DNA from: Bacillota bacterium
GTDB lineage: Bacteria; Bacillota; Clostridia; Saccharofermentanales; UBA5734
Length of the DNA: 6,270 nucleotides
Assembly: GCA_023438965.1 (NCBI GenBank)
Contig: JAEXPB010000267.1
Coordinates: 1-6,270, forward strand
Direction: 5' to 3'
The translations under genes were made by a program, and so were the position numbers. The notes below the pieces were generated by a model. That model did not search any database, had not been told where the DNA came from, and saw only the letters and a list, made by a program, of their open reading frames with translations. Position 1 is the stretch's first letter, and each line of letters starts with the position of its first letter. Shown piece after piece: positions 1 through 5,170 of the stretch.

Positions 1-480
1 CCCCGCGCCCAACCGGCGCTGGACAACACCCGCACGATGGGCGTCGCGCTGTCGCCCTGCATCGTGCCGGCCGTCGGCAAACCCACCTTCAGCATAAACG
101 ACGATGAGATCGAGGTCGGCATGGGCATCCATGGCGAGCCCGGCATCGAAGTCCGGAAAATGATGACGGCCGACGAAATCGCTGAAACGCTCCTGGACCG
201 GATCCTCGCCGACATGCCGCTGCAGGCGGGGGACGAAGTCTCCGTCATGGTCAACGGCCTCGGCGCGACCCCGCTGGAAGAACTGCTGATCACCTATCGC
301 CGCGTGCACCAGTTGCTAGCGGACCGGCAGGTGACGGTATACATGCCGCACGTCGGCGAGTTCGCCACCTCCATGGAGATGGCCGGCCTGTCGGTGACCA
401 TCCTGAAGCTGGATCCCCAGCTCAAGGAGCTGCTGCGCAGTCCGGCGTCCTCGCCGTTCTATACGAACCAGAATAAATAA
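1..480 (+). CDS. dhaK: DhaK-type dihydroxyacetone kinase subunit, C-terminal part (5' end outside window)
   Basis: This is the C-terminal 159 residues of a DhaK (DAK1 domain) protein. The reading frame is open from base 1 and the start lies upstream of the window. The ATG at 37 is internal, because the preceding codons (ending DNTRT) match the family's usual run into MGVALSPC. DhaK binds dihydroxyacetone or a related short ketose through a hemiaminal to a histidine, and phosphoryl is delivered from DhaL-bound nucleotide. The family motif GIHGEPG is present, and its histidine codon (130-132) corresponds to the substrate-binding His218 of E. coli DhaK. Further family blocks are VNGLGATPLEEL and FATSMEMAGLSVTILKLD near the C-terminus, so the subunit end is complete. 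dhaL follows after 29 bases with its own ribosome site, indicating an operon. Family membership is near certain. The substrate could be dihydroxyacetone, erythrulose or another ketose, and the visible part does not decide this. Confidence 0.95.
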   Translation, partial: PRAQPALDNTRTMGVALSPCIVPAVGKPTFSINDDEIEVGMGIHGEPGIEVRKMMTADEIAETLLDRILADMPLQAGDEVSVMVNGLGATPLEELLITYRRVHQLLADRQVTVYMPHVGEFATSMEMAGLSVTILKLDPQLKELLRSPASSPFYTNQNK

Positions 481-509
481 GCCAGCTTTCCCACGGAGGT
501 GCAGTCCTT

Positions 510-1136
510 ATGAACAAGTCCACTCTTACCACCATCCTGGCCAGCATCAGCGCCGTCATGACCGAAAACCGGGATTATCTCATCCAACTCGACCAGCAGA
601 ACGGCGACGGCGACCTGGGCATTTCGATGAGCGACGGCTACCGGGCGGTGGCCGCCTTTGTGGCCGGCGCCGAGGAGACCGACCTGGGCCGCCTGCTGAT
701 GAAAGCGGCGCTGACCTTCAACGAAGCAGCCCCGTCGTCGCTCGGCACGATCACATCCTTCGGCTTGATGGGCATGGCCAAGGCTTTGAAAGGTAAAACC
801 GACGCCAGTTTCGACGAGGCGGCCGACGCCCTGATCGCCGGTGTTCGGGAAATCATGGCCAAGGCTAATTCCAAACCGGGCGAAAAGACCATCCTCGACG
901 CCCTGTGGCCGGCGGCCGAAGCCCTGAAGGCCAACAGCGCCCAAGGCGCCGAAGCAGCCTGCGCCGCCGCCTGGGCAGCCGCCCAGGCCGGTGCGGAAAG
1001 TACGCGCGCCATGCGCTCCGTCCATGGCCGCGCCGCTTATTACGGCGACAAGAGCATTGGCCTCCTGGACGGCGGCTCGGTCGTCGGCGCGCTGATTTTC
1101 CAGGGCATCCTGGCGGCGGTTCGTCAGGCGGGCTGA
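510..1136 (+). CDS. dhaL: DhaL-type (DAK2) nucleotide-binding kinase subunit, divergent
   Basis: A 208-residue protein of the usual DhaL length (about 210). DhaL carries the ADP/ATP that phosphorylates the ketose held in DhaK. The start is set by GGAGGT at 495-500, nine bases before ATG. The magnesium/nucleotide motif is present as D28, D33 and D35 (LDQQNGDGDLG), although the histidine that commonly follows (GDADHG in E. coli) is Leu36. The SKPGEKTILDALWP block (121-134) matches the family's KPGDKTMxD helix, and GRAAYYGDKSIG (173-184) plus D187 match the C-terminal nucleotide-site loop. Two departures stand out. The glycine-rich GGxSGPL loop is replaced by PSSLGTITSFG (75-85), and the usual DPGA near the end is DGGS. 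The gene ends 32 bases before a terminator, so no dhaM follows in this transcript. It probably partners the upstream DhaK. Whether it takes phosphoryl from a DhaM protein or exchanges ATP directly cannot be told. Confidence 0.9.
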   Translation: MNKSTLTTILASISAVMTENRDYLIQLDQQNGDGDLGISMSDGYRAVAAFVAGAEETDLGRLLMKAALTFNEAAPSSLGTITSFGLMGMAKALKGKTDASFDEAADALIAGVREIMAKANSKPGEKTILDALWPAAEALKANSAQGAEAACAAAWAAAQAGAESTRAMRSVHGRAAYYGDKSIGLLDGGSVVGALIFQGILAAVRQAG

Positions 1137-1168
1137 ACGCCCCGTCACGCTATCCGATAATGCTTCAC

Positions 1169-1207
1169 AAAAAGAGCCTGGGATCTTTCCGGTCCCAGGC
1201 TCTTTTT
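1169..1207. terminator. Bidirectional intrinsic terminator between convergent dhaL and gntR
   Basis: A perfect 15-bp inverted repeat with arms at 1169-1183 and 1193-1207 and a 9-base loop. The GC-rich core (GAGCCTGGGA/TCCCAGGCTC) is flanked by A5 on the left and T5 on the right, so each strand reads a hairpin ending in a U-run. It lies 32 bases after the dhaL stop and 22 bases after the - strand gntR stop, so it should end both convergent transcripts. Confidence 0.95.
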
Positions 1208-1229
1208 AGTAATCACACGAGCCGGTTGA

Positions 1230-1865
1230 TCAGATCTTGAAGCTCCGGATGTCGCGGGTCAGGGTTTCCCGCGCCTTGTCCAGGTCCCGGTTCTGCAGGT
1301 GGTTGAGCAGTTCCTCGTGGTTCTGCACCAGGTTGCTGGTGGAATAGCGCAGCTCGTTGCGGAAATACTGCGCATAGGCGCGGATGGACGCGTTCAGGCA
1401 TTTCTCGAGGATGAACAAGCCATATTCGTTGTTCGAGATGGCGTAGAGCTGGCGGTGAAAATGGACATTGTTATACCAGTGCTCGATCACTGTATCCTGG
1501 CGGGTCCGGGCAATTCGCTGCCCATTCTCGAGGATCTGGCGCAGGCTGATGACTTTCTCGTCCGTCAGACGGGGCAGCACCTGGGCCAGGTTGTCGCACT
1601 CGATCAGGACGCGCAGCTCGAGGATCTCGCGCAGCTGCTTCTCGGCGATATTGACGATGATGTAGCCAAAGCGCGGTATACTGCGCAGGACGCCTTCGTT
1701 GCACAATTCAACCAGGGCGTCGCGAACCGGCGACTTGCTGACCTTGTACTTGTCAGCCAGGATTTTCTCATTGAAGACAAAATCCTGCGGATAGACGCCG
1801 TTGAGGATGTCGTTCATGATCGAGTTGAAAATGCGGGATTTGATGGTTGTCTGCTTGGTCACCAT
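1230..1865 (-). CDS. GntR-family transcription regulator, FCD (FadR-type) subfamily
   Basis: A 211-residue regulator in two parts. Residues 8-73 form the GntR winged helix; ILNGVYPQDFVFNEKILADKY and the recognition helix VSKSPVRDALVELCNEGVL are typical. Residues 78-210 form an all-helical FCD ligand domain. Such proteins bind a sugar acid or other organic acid, often beside a metal ion, and release DNA. In the usual Asp/His/His/His metal set, this protein has N133 (D-x-x-F-H position), H137, H183 and D205 (last His position), so two ligands are changed. The start is uncertain. ATG at 1865 has only a weak GAGG 9 bases upstream, whereas an in-frame GTG at 1871 sits 9 bases from AGGAG (1881-1885), giving two more residues. 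A longer reading back to 1940 adds a stretch that does not look like the family. It is transcribed from its own promoter (1995-2023) and converges on dhaKL. The target is unknown; autoregulation and control of dhaKL are both plausible. Confidence 0.93.
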   Translation of the reverse strand: MVTKQTTIKSRIFNSIMNDILNGVYPQDFVFNEKILADKYKVSKSPVRDALVELCNEGVLRSIPRFGYIIVNIAEKQLREILELRVLIECDNLAQVLPRLTDEKVISLRQILENGQRIARTRQDTVIEHWYNNVHFHRQLYAISNNEYGLFILEKCLNASIRAYAQYFRNELRYSTSNLVQNHEELLNHLQNRDLDKARETLTRDIRSFKI

Positions 1866-1990
1866 AGGCACGGCCTCATACTCCTTTGCAGCCTGCTCAC
1901 GCCTGCCCGGCCGGGATGCCGCTTCCGGCCACCCGGTCACGTCGTTCCGGCATTGGCCGGCCTTAGCATGATTTTGCGATAGAAGGCTCC

Positions 1991-2005
1991 ACTGATATTA
2001 TCAGT
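1991..2005. promoter_or_regulatory. Perfect 15-base palindrome over the -10 element of the GntR promoter
   Basis: ACTGATA-T-TATCAGT is a perfect inverted repeat (7-bp arms, one central base) covering the -10 hexamer. It differs in sequence from the GTATAC site 15 bases away, so it may be a second operator for another regulator or a weaker site for the same one. It is not followed by a T-run on either strand, so it is not a terminator. Confidence 0.5.
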
Positions 2006-2023
2006 AACATTATTAGTATACAA
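1995..2023 (-). promoter_or_regulatory. Sigma-70/A-type promoter of the GntR gene
   Basis: Read on the - strand, TTGTAT (2023-2018) is followed by a 17-base spacer and TAATAT (2000-1995). Transcription would begin near 1988, giving a leader of about 120 bases before the gntR start. The AT-rich island stands out from GC-rich flanks. Both candidate operators (2014-2023 and 1991-2005) overlap the promoter elements, which suggests repression. Confidence 0.7.
2014..2023. promoter_or_regulatory. Candidate GntR/FCD operator over the -35 element
   Basis: TAGTATACAA, centred on the perfect dyad GTATAC, resembles the T-N-G-T...A-C-N-A operators known for many FCD regulators. It overlaps the -35 box of the gntR promoter. 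Binding by the adjacent GntR protein (autoregulation) is inferred. Confidence 0.55.
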
Positions 2024-2094
2024 CACCCGGCCGGCGCTGTCAAACACCGGCCGGCGCCGCGGCGCAAGCCGCCCAGCCGCTTCCCGCCCGTACC
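2024..2094. other. GC-rich spacer without a gene
   Basis: This stretch lies between the gntR promoter and the terminator of the upstream operon. It contains a short direct repeat (CCGGCCGGCGC at about 2027-2037 and 2047-2057) but no ribosome site with a convincing open frame. Together with the gntR leader (1866-1990) it fills the 316-base gap between genes; I see no small gene in it. Confidence 0.5.
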
Positions 2095-2130
2095 AAAAAA
2101 GCCTGCCGGCATCGCTGTGCCGGCAGGCTT
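2095..2130 (-). terminator. Intrinsic terminator of the - strand DeoR/propeller operon
   Basis: A 13-bp perfect stem with arms at 2099-2111 and 2118-2130 and a 6-base loop. It is GC-rich (GCCTGCCGGCA) and on the - strand runs into T6 (2100-2095). It sits 51 bases past the stop at 2182 and should separate that operon from gntR, which reads in the same direction. Confidence 0.92.
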
Positions 2131-2181
2131 CAGGCAGGGCTTGTCGATCGGGGCTTCAGGCCAGCTGATCCGCGCGCCCCG

Positions 2182-3222
2182 TCAGTCGCGAACGAAATAC
2201 AGCGCCGCTTCGCCCTTCTCGCGGTTGGCGGCGACAATCACGTCGCGGTCGGCCTCATTGATGACTGAAACATTGCTCGGGCCGACACCTTCGTCGATCA
2301 GGACGGCTTCGAGCTCAAGCGGCGCCAGACTGCGGGGCTGGACGCAGAACAGTTGCATCTTGCCGCGCCGGCAGCCGCCGAGGAAGGCCGGCCGGCCGCG
2401 CAGCGTGGCGGCCACGACGACGTGGTAGAAATCGCTGACCTCCGGATGCTCGAAGATCCGTTGCCAGGATGCCCCGGCTTGCTTGTAGATCCGGAAATAA
2501 TTGCCGTGGAACGGTTCAATCGTGGCGATCTCCAGATGGCCGTCGCCGTCGATGTCCACCGCCGCCCGGTCGCTGACCGGCCAGTCCATGATCTGCTCCA
2601 CCGCCCAGGCCGCGCCGTGTTCGGCCGGCGGCGTGACGACGAAGGCGCCTTCGCGGCTGCCGATCATCGCGGCCATCCGGCCATTCCAGGTCACGCGGGA
2701 GTAGCCGTGATTCTGGGTCAGGCCGTCGCGCAGGACGGTCAGCCGCAGCGGCTCGTTCAGGTCATCCGGCAATTCGGCGACATAGATCTTGCCCGGGCTG
2801 GACCAGTCGTCCTTGGTTTCCTTACGGGTCGCCAGCGTGCAGCCGATGAAATACCGCCGGCCGCCGGACTCCAGCACGTCGAAACGGTGGATGTACGGCT
2901 GGACGAACAGGTCCTTGACCAGGAATGTGCCGTCGTCCTGCGGCCGCACCCAGACAATCGTCGCCTCCTCCCACTGGAACATGCGGAAGAATTTCTGATT
3001 AGTCAGGAACTCGCCGTTGGTCCCCGGCAGGGGAACAAAGGTCATGGTACCGCCCGGCCCCGGCCAGACGGTCTCCTGCCGGTCAAAATCCCGCCCCGAG
3101 TAAGCATAGCAGGCGCCTTCGCCCTCTGTCGCCAGCAGGGCCAGCTGGCGGCCGTTAAAGACCACGCTCCCGGTGGCATAACAGCGGTTCAGTTCGGTCA
3201 GGAATTTTTTCTCGAATTTCAT
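2182..3222 (-). CDS. Cytosolic beta-propeller-like protein with an FG-GAP/VCBS calcium-loop motif, unknown function
   Basis: A 346-residue protein that I do not recognise as a characterised family. The start is ATG at 3222, five bases after GGGAGG; an ATG nine codons upstream has no ribosome site and overlaps the preceding gene. The strongest motif is AAVDIDGDGHLEIATIEPF (220-238), a D-x-D-G-D-G-x-x-E calcium loop of the FG-GAP/VCBS type. Repeated beta-rich segments suggest propeller blades, for example near 18-31, 84-116, 123-150, 172-196, 266-294 and 316-345. There is no signal peptide, membrane segment or sorting motif, whereas FG-GAP proteins are mostly exported, so this one appears cytosolic. 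It lies 16 bases after the second DeoR stop and is last in the operon before a terminator. Possible roles are a ligand-binding partner of the regulators or a propeller enzyme acting on a sugar derivative. No catalytic site can be named. Confidence 0.85.
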   Translation of the reverse strand: MKFEKKFLTELNRCYATGSVVFNGRQLALLATEGEGACYAYSGRDFDRQETVWPGPGGTMTFVPLPGTNGEFLTNQKFFRMFQWEEATIVWVRPQDDGTFLVKDLFVQPYIHRFDVLESGGRRYFIGCTLATRKETKDDWSSPGKIYVAELPDDLNEPLRLTVLRDGLTQNHGYSRVTWNGRMAAMIGSREGAFVVTPPAEHGAAWAVEQIMDWPVSDRAAVDIDGDGHLEIATIEPFHGNYFRIYKQAGASWQRIFEHPEVSDFYHVVVAATLRGRPAFLGGCRRGKMQLFCVQPRSLAPLELEAVLIDEGVGPSNVSVINEADRDVIVAANREKGEAALYFVRD

Positions 3223-3238
3223 GGTTGCCTCCCTATCT

Positions 3239-4039
3239 TTACGGTTCAATGACTGTAATAATCAGGCCTTTGGCTTTCAGGTTTTCCAATTCGGATGCAT
3301 TGGCTGAGCGGTCGGTGATCAGGTGGGTGATGTCGCTGATGCTGCCGCTCAGGAAATTCCGTTCGATCCCGATCTTCGAACCGTCCGTGACAACGATCTT
3401 GCTGCCGCTGCAGCGCTTGAGCATCATCTGGTTGATGGCGGTCTCCTGGAGGACTTCGCTGGTGATGCCGCCCTTCACGCTGATGCCGCTGACGCCGATG
3501 ACACATTTGGTCGCCTTGATACGCGTCAGGGTGTTCAAGGCGAATTCACCGATCAGGGACCGCTTGTTGCCGTAGACTTCTCCGCCGGTCAGGATGATCT
3601 CCACCTGGGGATCGTGCGGCAAACTGATGATCCGGGCATTGTTGGTCACGATCACGACATTCTTCCCTTGAAGGAATTTGACCATTCGAATCGCCGTCGA
3701 GCTGGAATTGATAAAAACGACATCCCGGTCATCGATCAGGCCGGCGGCCTTTTCCGCCAGAGCATCGCGCAAGTCGTCGGCCGCGGTGGCAGACGGCGCG
3801 GCCGGTCCGGATCCGGCTGGGCCGGCGGTTTCCCCTTCAGGCGGCGCGATCAGCCGGACCCCGCCGAAGAAGCGCTCGGCCAGGCCCTGTCGGGTGATTG
3901 TATCCAGATCGCGCCGAACGGTGATCTCCGAAACATCCAGCCAGGAAGCCAGAAACGGCACATCGGCCTCGCGGTTCTCCTGCAGGAACTGCAAAATGCG
4001 AGTCTGGCGTTTTTGGATGGTGCTTTTGCTGCTTTTCAT
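3239..4039 (-). CDS. DeoR-family sugar-responsive repressor, second of a tandem pair
   Basis: A 266-residue DeoR/GlpR-type regulator (family usual about 250-260). The DeoR helix-turn-helix occupies residues 8-64, with the recognition segment DVSEITVRRDLDTI and FGGVRL wing. The DeoRC sensor domain runs from about 91 to the end, with INSSSTA (110-116), VTNN (131-134), TGGEVY (151-156), GVSGIS (182-187) and VTDGSKIG (217-224). In DeoRC proteins this domain resembles sugar-phosphate isomerases and binds a phosphorylated sugar. The two parts are joined by an Ala/Pro/Gly-rich linker (65-88), about six residues longer than in its paralogue. The start is ATG at 4039, with GGAG nine bases upstream. 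Its ATG overlaps the TGA of the upstream DeoR gene (ATGA at 4039-4036), which implies translational coupling. By eye the two sensor domains share close to half their residues, so they are duplicates that have diverged. The effector is unknown. Confidence 0.95.
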   Translation of the reverse strand: MKSSKSTIQKRQTRILQFLQENREADVPFLASWLDVSEITVRRDLDTITRQGLAERFFGGVRLIAPPEGETAGPAGSGPAAPSATAADDLRDALAEKAAGLIDDRDVVFINSSSTAIRMVKFLQGKNVVIVTNNARIISLPHDPQVEIILTGGEVYGNKRSLIGEFALNTLTRIKATKCVIGVSGISVKGGITSEVLQETAINQMMLKRCSGSKIVVTDGSKIGIERNFLSGSISDITHLITDRSANASELENLKAKGLIITVIEP

Positions 4040-4845
4040 GTGTTTCCACTCCGTTTCATATCGGTCCGGGAATCGGCGATGATCACTTCCACGCCCTGTT
4101 CCCGGAGCAGGTATAATTCGCCGGGATCGGCGGCGCTGTCGGTGATCAGGGTATTGACCAGGCTGATCGGCCCGATGGTGAAATTATGCTGGTTGCCGAT
4201 CTTGCTGTTGTCGGCCAGGACAATGCAGCGGCCAGGGGCACGTTTGATCATCAGGGCATTGATCGCCGTCTCCTGCAGGACCGAGGTCGTAATGCCGCGA
4301 TGGCTGATGCCGCTGACGCCGAGGAAGACCTTGCTGGCACTGATGCGTTCCAGATTGTGCCGGGCGACTTCGCCAACCATGGATTTCTTATGCTCGTAGA
4401 CTTCGCCGCCGGTGAAAATCAATTCAATCCGCGGATCCAGCTGGAAGGACAGGGCATGGCTGTTGTTGGTGACGACGATGACCCGCTTGCCCTGGATATA
4501 GGGCAGCATCATGATCGCCGTTGTGCTGGAATTGATCAGGATGGTGTCCCCATCCTCCACCAGCAGGGCGGCCTGGCGGGCAATGGCCTCTTTGCAGGAT
4601 TGCCGCCGGGATGCTGATGCCGACAGGCTGGGATCCTCCTGCAATGAGCCGCTGATCAGGTTCGCGCCGCCCCGGATGCAGCGGATGAATCCCTGGTCTT
4701 CCAGGATCTGCAGGTCGCGGCGGATCGTCAATTCCGATACCCGCAGGAGAACTGCCAGATCTTTGGTCTGGACTGTCTGCCGTTCATTCAGCTGCTGGAG
4801 GATCTGCTGCTGCCTTTTATAGACCTGGGTCATGCTGTTCTTCAT
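4036..4845 (-). CDS. DeoR-family sugar-responsive repressor, first of a tandem pair
   Basis: A 269-residue DeoR regulator and the first gene of the - strand operon. The start is ATG at 4845, preceded by GGAGAGG six bases upstream; another in-frame Met is at codon 5. The helix-turn-helix spans residues 8-64 with VSELTIRRDLQIL as recognition segment and RGGANLI as wing. The sensor domain starts near 85, with INSSTTA (104-110), VTNN (125-128), TGGEVY (145-150), GVSGIS (176-181) and LADNSKIG (210-217). As in its paralogue, the glycine usual in the phosphate loop (CGST in E. coli UlaR, GTT in many others) is replaced by serine. It is transcribed divergently from ulaG across a repeat-rich control region, and a palindrome covers its predicted -10 box. 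Autoregulation and control of ulaG are therefore likely. Given the neighbour, an UlaR-like role is possible, but neither paralogue is an obvious UlaR orthologue. Confidence 0.95.
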   Translation of the reverse strand: MKNSMTQVYKRQQQILQQLNERQTVQTKDLAVLLRVSELTIRRDLQILEDQGFIRCIRGGANLISGSLQEDPSLSASASRRQSCKEAIARQAALLVEDGDTILINSSTTAIMMLPYIQGKRVIVVTNNSHALSFQLDPRIELIFTGGEVYEHKKSMVGEVARHNLERISASKVFLGVSGISHRGITTSVLQETAINALMIKRAPGRCIVLADNSKIGNQHNFTIGPISLVNTLITDSAADPGELYLLREQGVEVIIADSRTDMKRSGNT

Positions 4846-4910
4846 ATCCAGCCTCTCCGGCGTTTACTCATTATGATCGTCATTGCAATCATAAACCAAT
4901 TATATGATCT

Positions 4911-4924
4911 TATAAACGATTATA
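4911..4924. promoter_or_regulatory. Candidate DeoR operator over the -10 box of the DeoR operon
   Basis: TATAA-ACGA-TTATA is a perfect 5-bp dyad with a 4-base centre. It coincides with the predicted -10 box and transcription start of the operon. Its - strand reading, ATAATCGTTTATA, shares AATCGTT with the sites at 4998-5004 and 5176-5182. It also loosely resembles a catabolite-response element (central CG, dyad), but the outer TG...CA is TA...TA, so a DeoR site is the better reading. Confidence 0.5.
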
Positions 4925-4947
4925 TAGTTCGTTTAAACTCATTTTAA
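4919..4947 (-). promoter_or_regulatory. Probable promoter of the DeoR/propeller operon
   Basis: On the - strand, TTAAAA (4947-4942) precedes a perfect TATAAT (4924-4919) by 17 bases. The start would be near 4912, with a leader of about 67 bases. A second TATAAT (4904-4899) lies 20 bases downstream but lacks a credible -35 box, so the first is preferred. The weak -35 would fit a regulated promoter. Confidence 0.6.
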
Positions 4948-4970
4948 CCCATATTTCAACCAAAATCAAC
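4932..4970. repeat. Four helically spaced GTTRA-type repeats
   Basis: Read on the - strand, GTTGA, GTTGA, GTTAA and GTTTAA start at 4970, 4960, 4948 and 4938. The spacings are 10, 12 and 10 bases, close to one helical turn each. They lie upstream of and across the -35 region of the DeoR operon promoter. Tandem short repeats of this period are a common form of DeoR-family operator; the assignment is inference. Confidence 0.45.
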
Positions 4971-5001
4971 CATATAAAAGAACATATTCGCGCAACAAAT
5001 C

Positions 5002-5011
5002 GTTCGTATAA
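5002..5011 (+). repeat. Inverted repeat arm GTTCGTATAA, partner at 5161-5170
   Basis: This 10-base element is an exact inverted copy of TTATACGAAC at 5161-5170, 159 bases away and so close to an integral number of helical turns. It is preceded by AATC, making AATCGTTCGTATAA, which contains the TCGTT core. It may be one of two operators bound by a repressor that loops the region. Confidence 0.5.
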
Positions 5012-5052
5012 TGTTATTTATGAACTTTATCCATGCAGTTCAGCCATATAAG

Positions 5053-5066
5053 ATCGCATCGCATCG
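5053..5066. repeat. Short tandem repeat ATCGC x 2.8
   Basis: ATCGCATCGCATCG is a 5-base unit repeated almost three times in the middle of the divergent control region. It could be a slipped-strand variable tract or chance; no function is assigned. Confidence 0.35.
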
Positions 5067-5105
5067 AGTATTCTAATGATTTTCAATTTCTCGCCTTTTA
5101 TTTTG

Positions 5106-5134
5106 TTGATATTGTCAATCACGCGGTGTATTAT
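5106..5134 (+). promoter_or_regulatory. Sigma-70/A-type promoter of ulaG
   Basis: TTGATA (5106-5111, 5 of 6 consensus) is followed by a 17-base spacer and TATTAT (5129-5134, 5 of 6). Transcription would start near 5141, giving a leader of about 57 bases that contains the TCGTT-type sites. The -35 box is part of an imperfect dyad TTGATA-T-TGTCAA (5106-5118), a possible operator. Confidence 0.72.
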
Positions 5135-5157
5135 AAGATTAAATGAACATTTAATTG

Positions 5158-5170
5158 TCGTTATACGAAC
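5158..5170. promoter_or_regulatory. Candidate operator in the ulaG leader
   Basis: TCGT-TAT-ACGA (5158-5168) is a perfect dyad, and TTATACGAAC (5161-5170) is the inverted copy of the arm at 5002-5011. It lies just downstream of the predicted ulaG transcription start, where a bound repressor would block elongation. A further AATCGTT follows at 5176-5182, close to the ribosome site AGGAGG (5187-5192). Confidence 0.5.

Noticed and set aside
37..39. ATG as the start of dhaK
   Set aside because: The frame is open from base 1 with family-matching residues before this codon and no ribosome site, so it is an internal methionine.
459..1148. - strand open frame (229 codons) opposite dhaL
   Set aside because: dhaL is clearly recognisable by motif. 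The antisense frame is glycine/arginine-rich noise.
1866..1940. N-terminal extension of the GntR protein to the ATG at 1940
   Set aside because: The added residues do not resemble the family, the AGGAG at 1881-1885 lies inside this stretch, and the family's N-terminus begins near ATG 1865 or GTG 1871.
1299..1982. + strand open frame (227 codons) opposite gntR
   Set aside because: The - strand encodes an unmistakable GntR/FCD protein; the + frame ends inside its promoter region and has no ribosome site.
2353..3252. + strand open frame (299 codons) opposite the propeller-like gene
   Set aside because: The - strand frame has a good ribosome site, tight operon spacing and a recognisable DxDGDG motif; the + frame has none of these.
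3323..4399. Long + strand open frame (358 codons) across both DeoR genes
   Set aside because: It spans the junction of two well-supported - strand genes and its product resembles no family; it is a shadow of GC-rich codons.
4911..4924. Catabolite-response element (CcpA site)
   Set aside because: The central CG and dyad fit, but the outer TG and CA bases are TA and TA; the AATCGTT core shared with other sites in the region makes a DeoR-type operator more likely.
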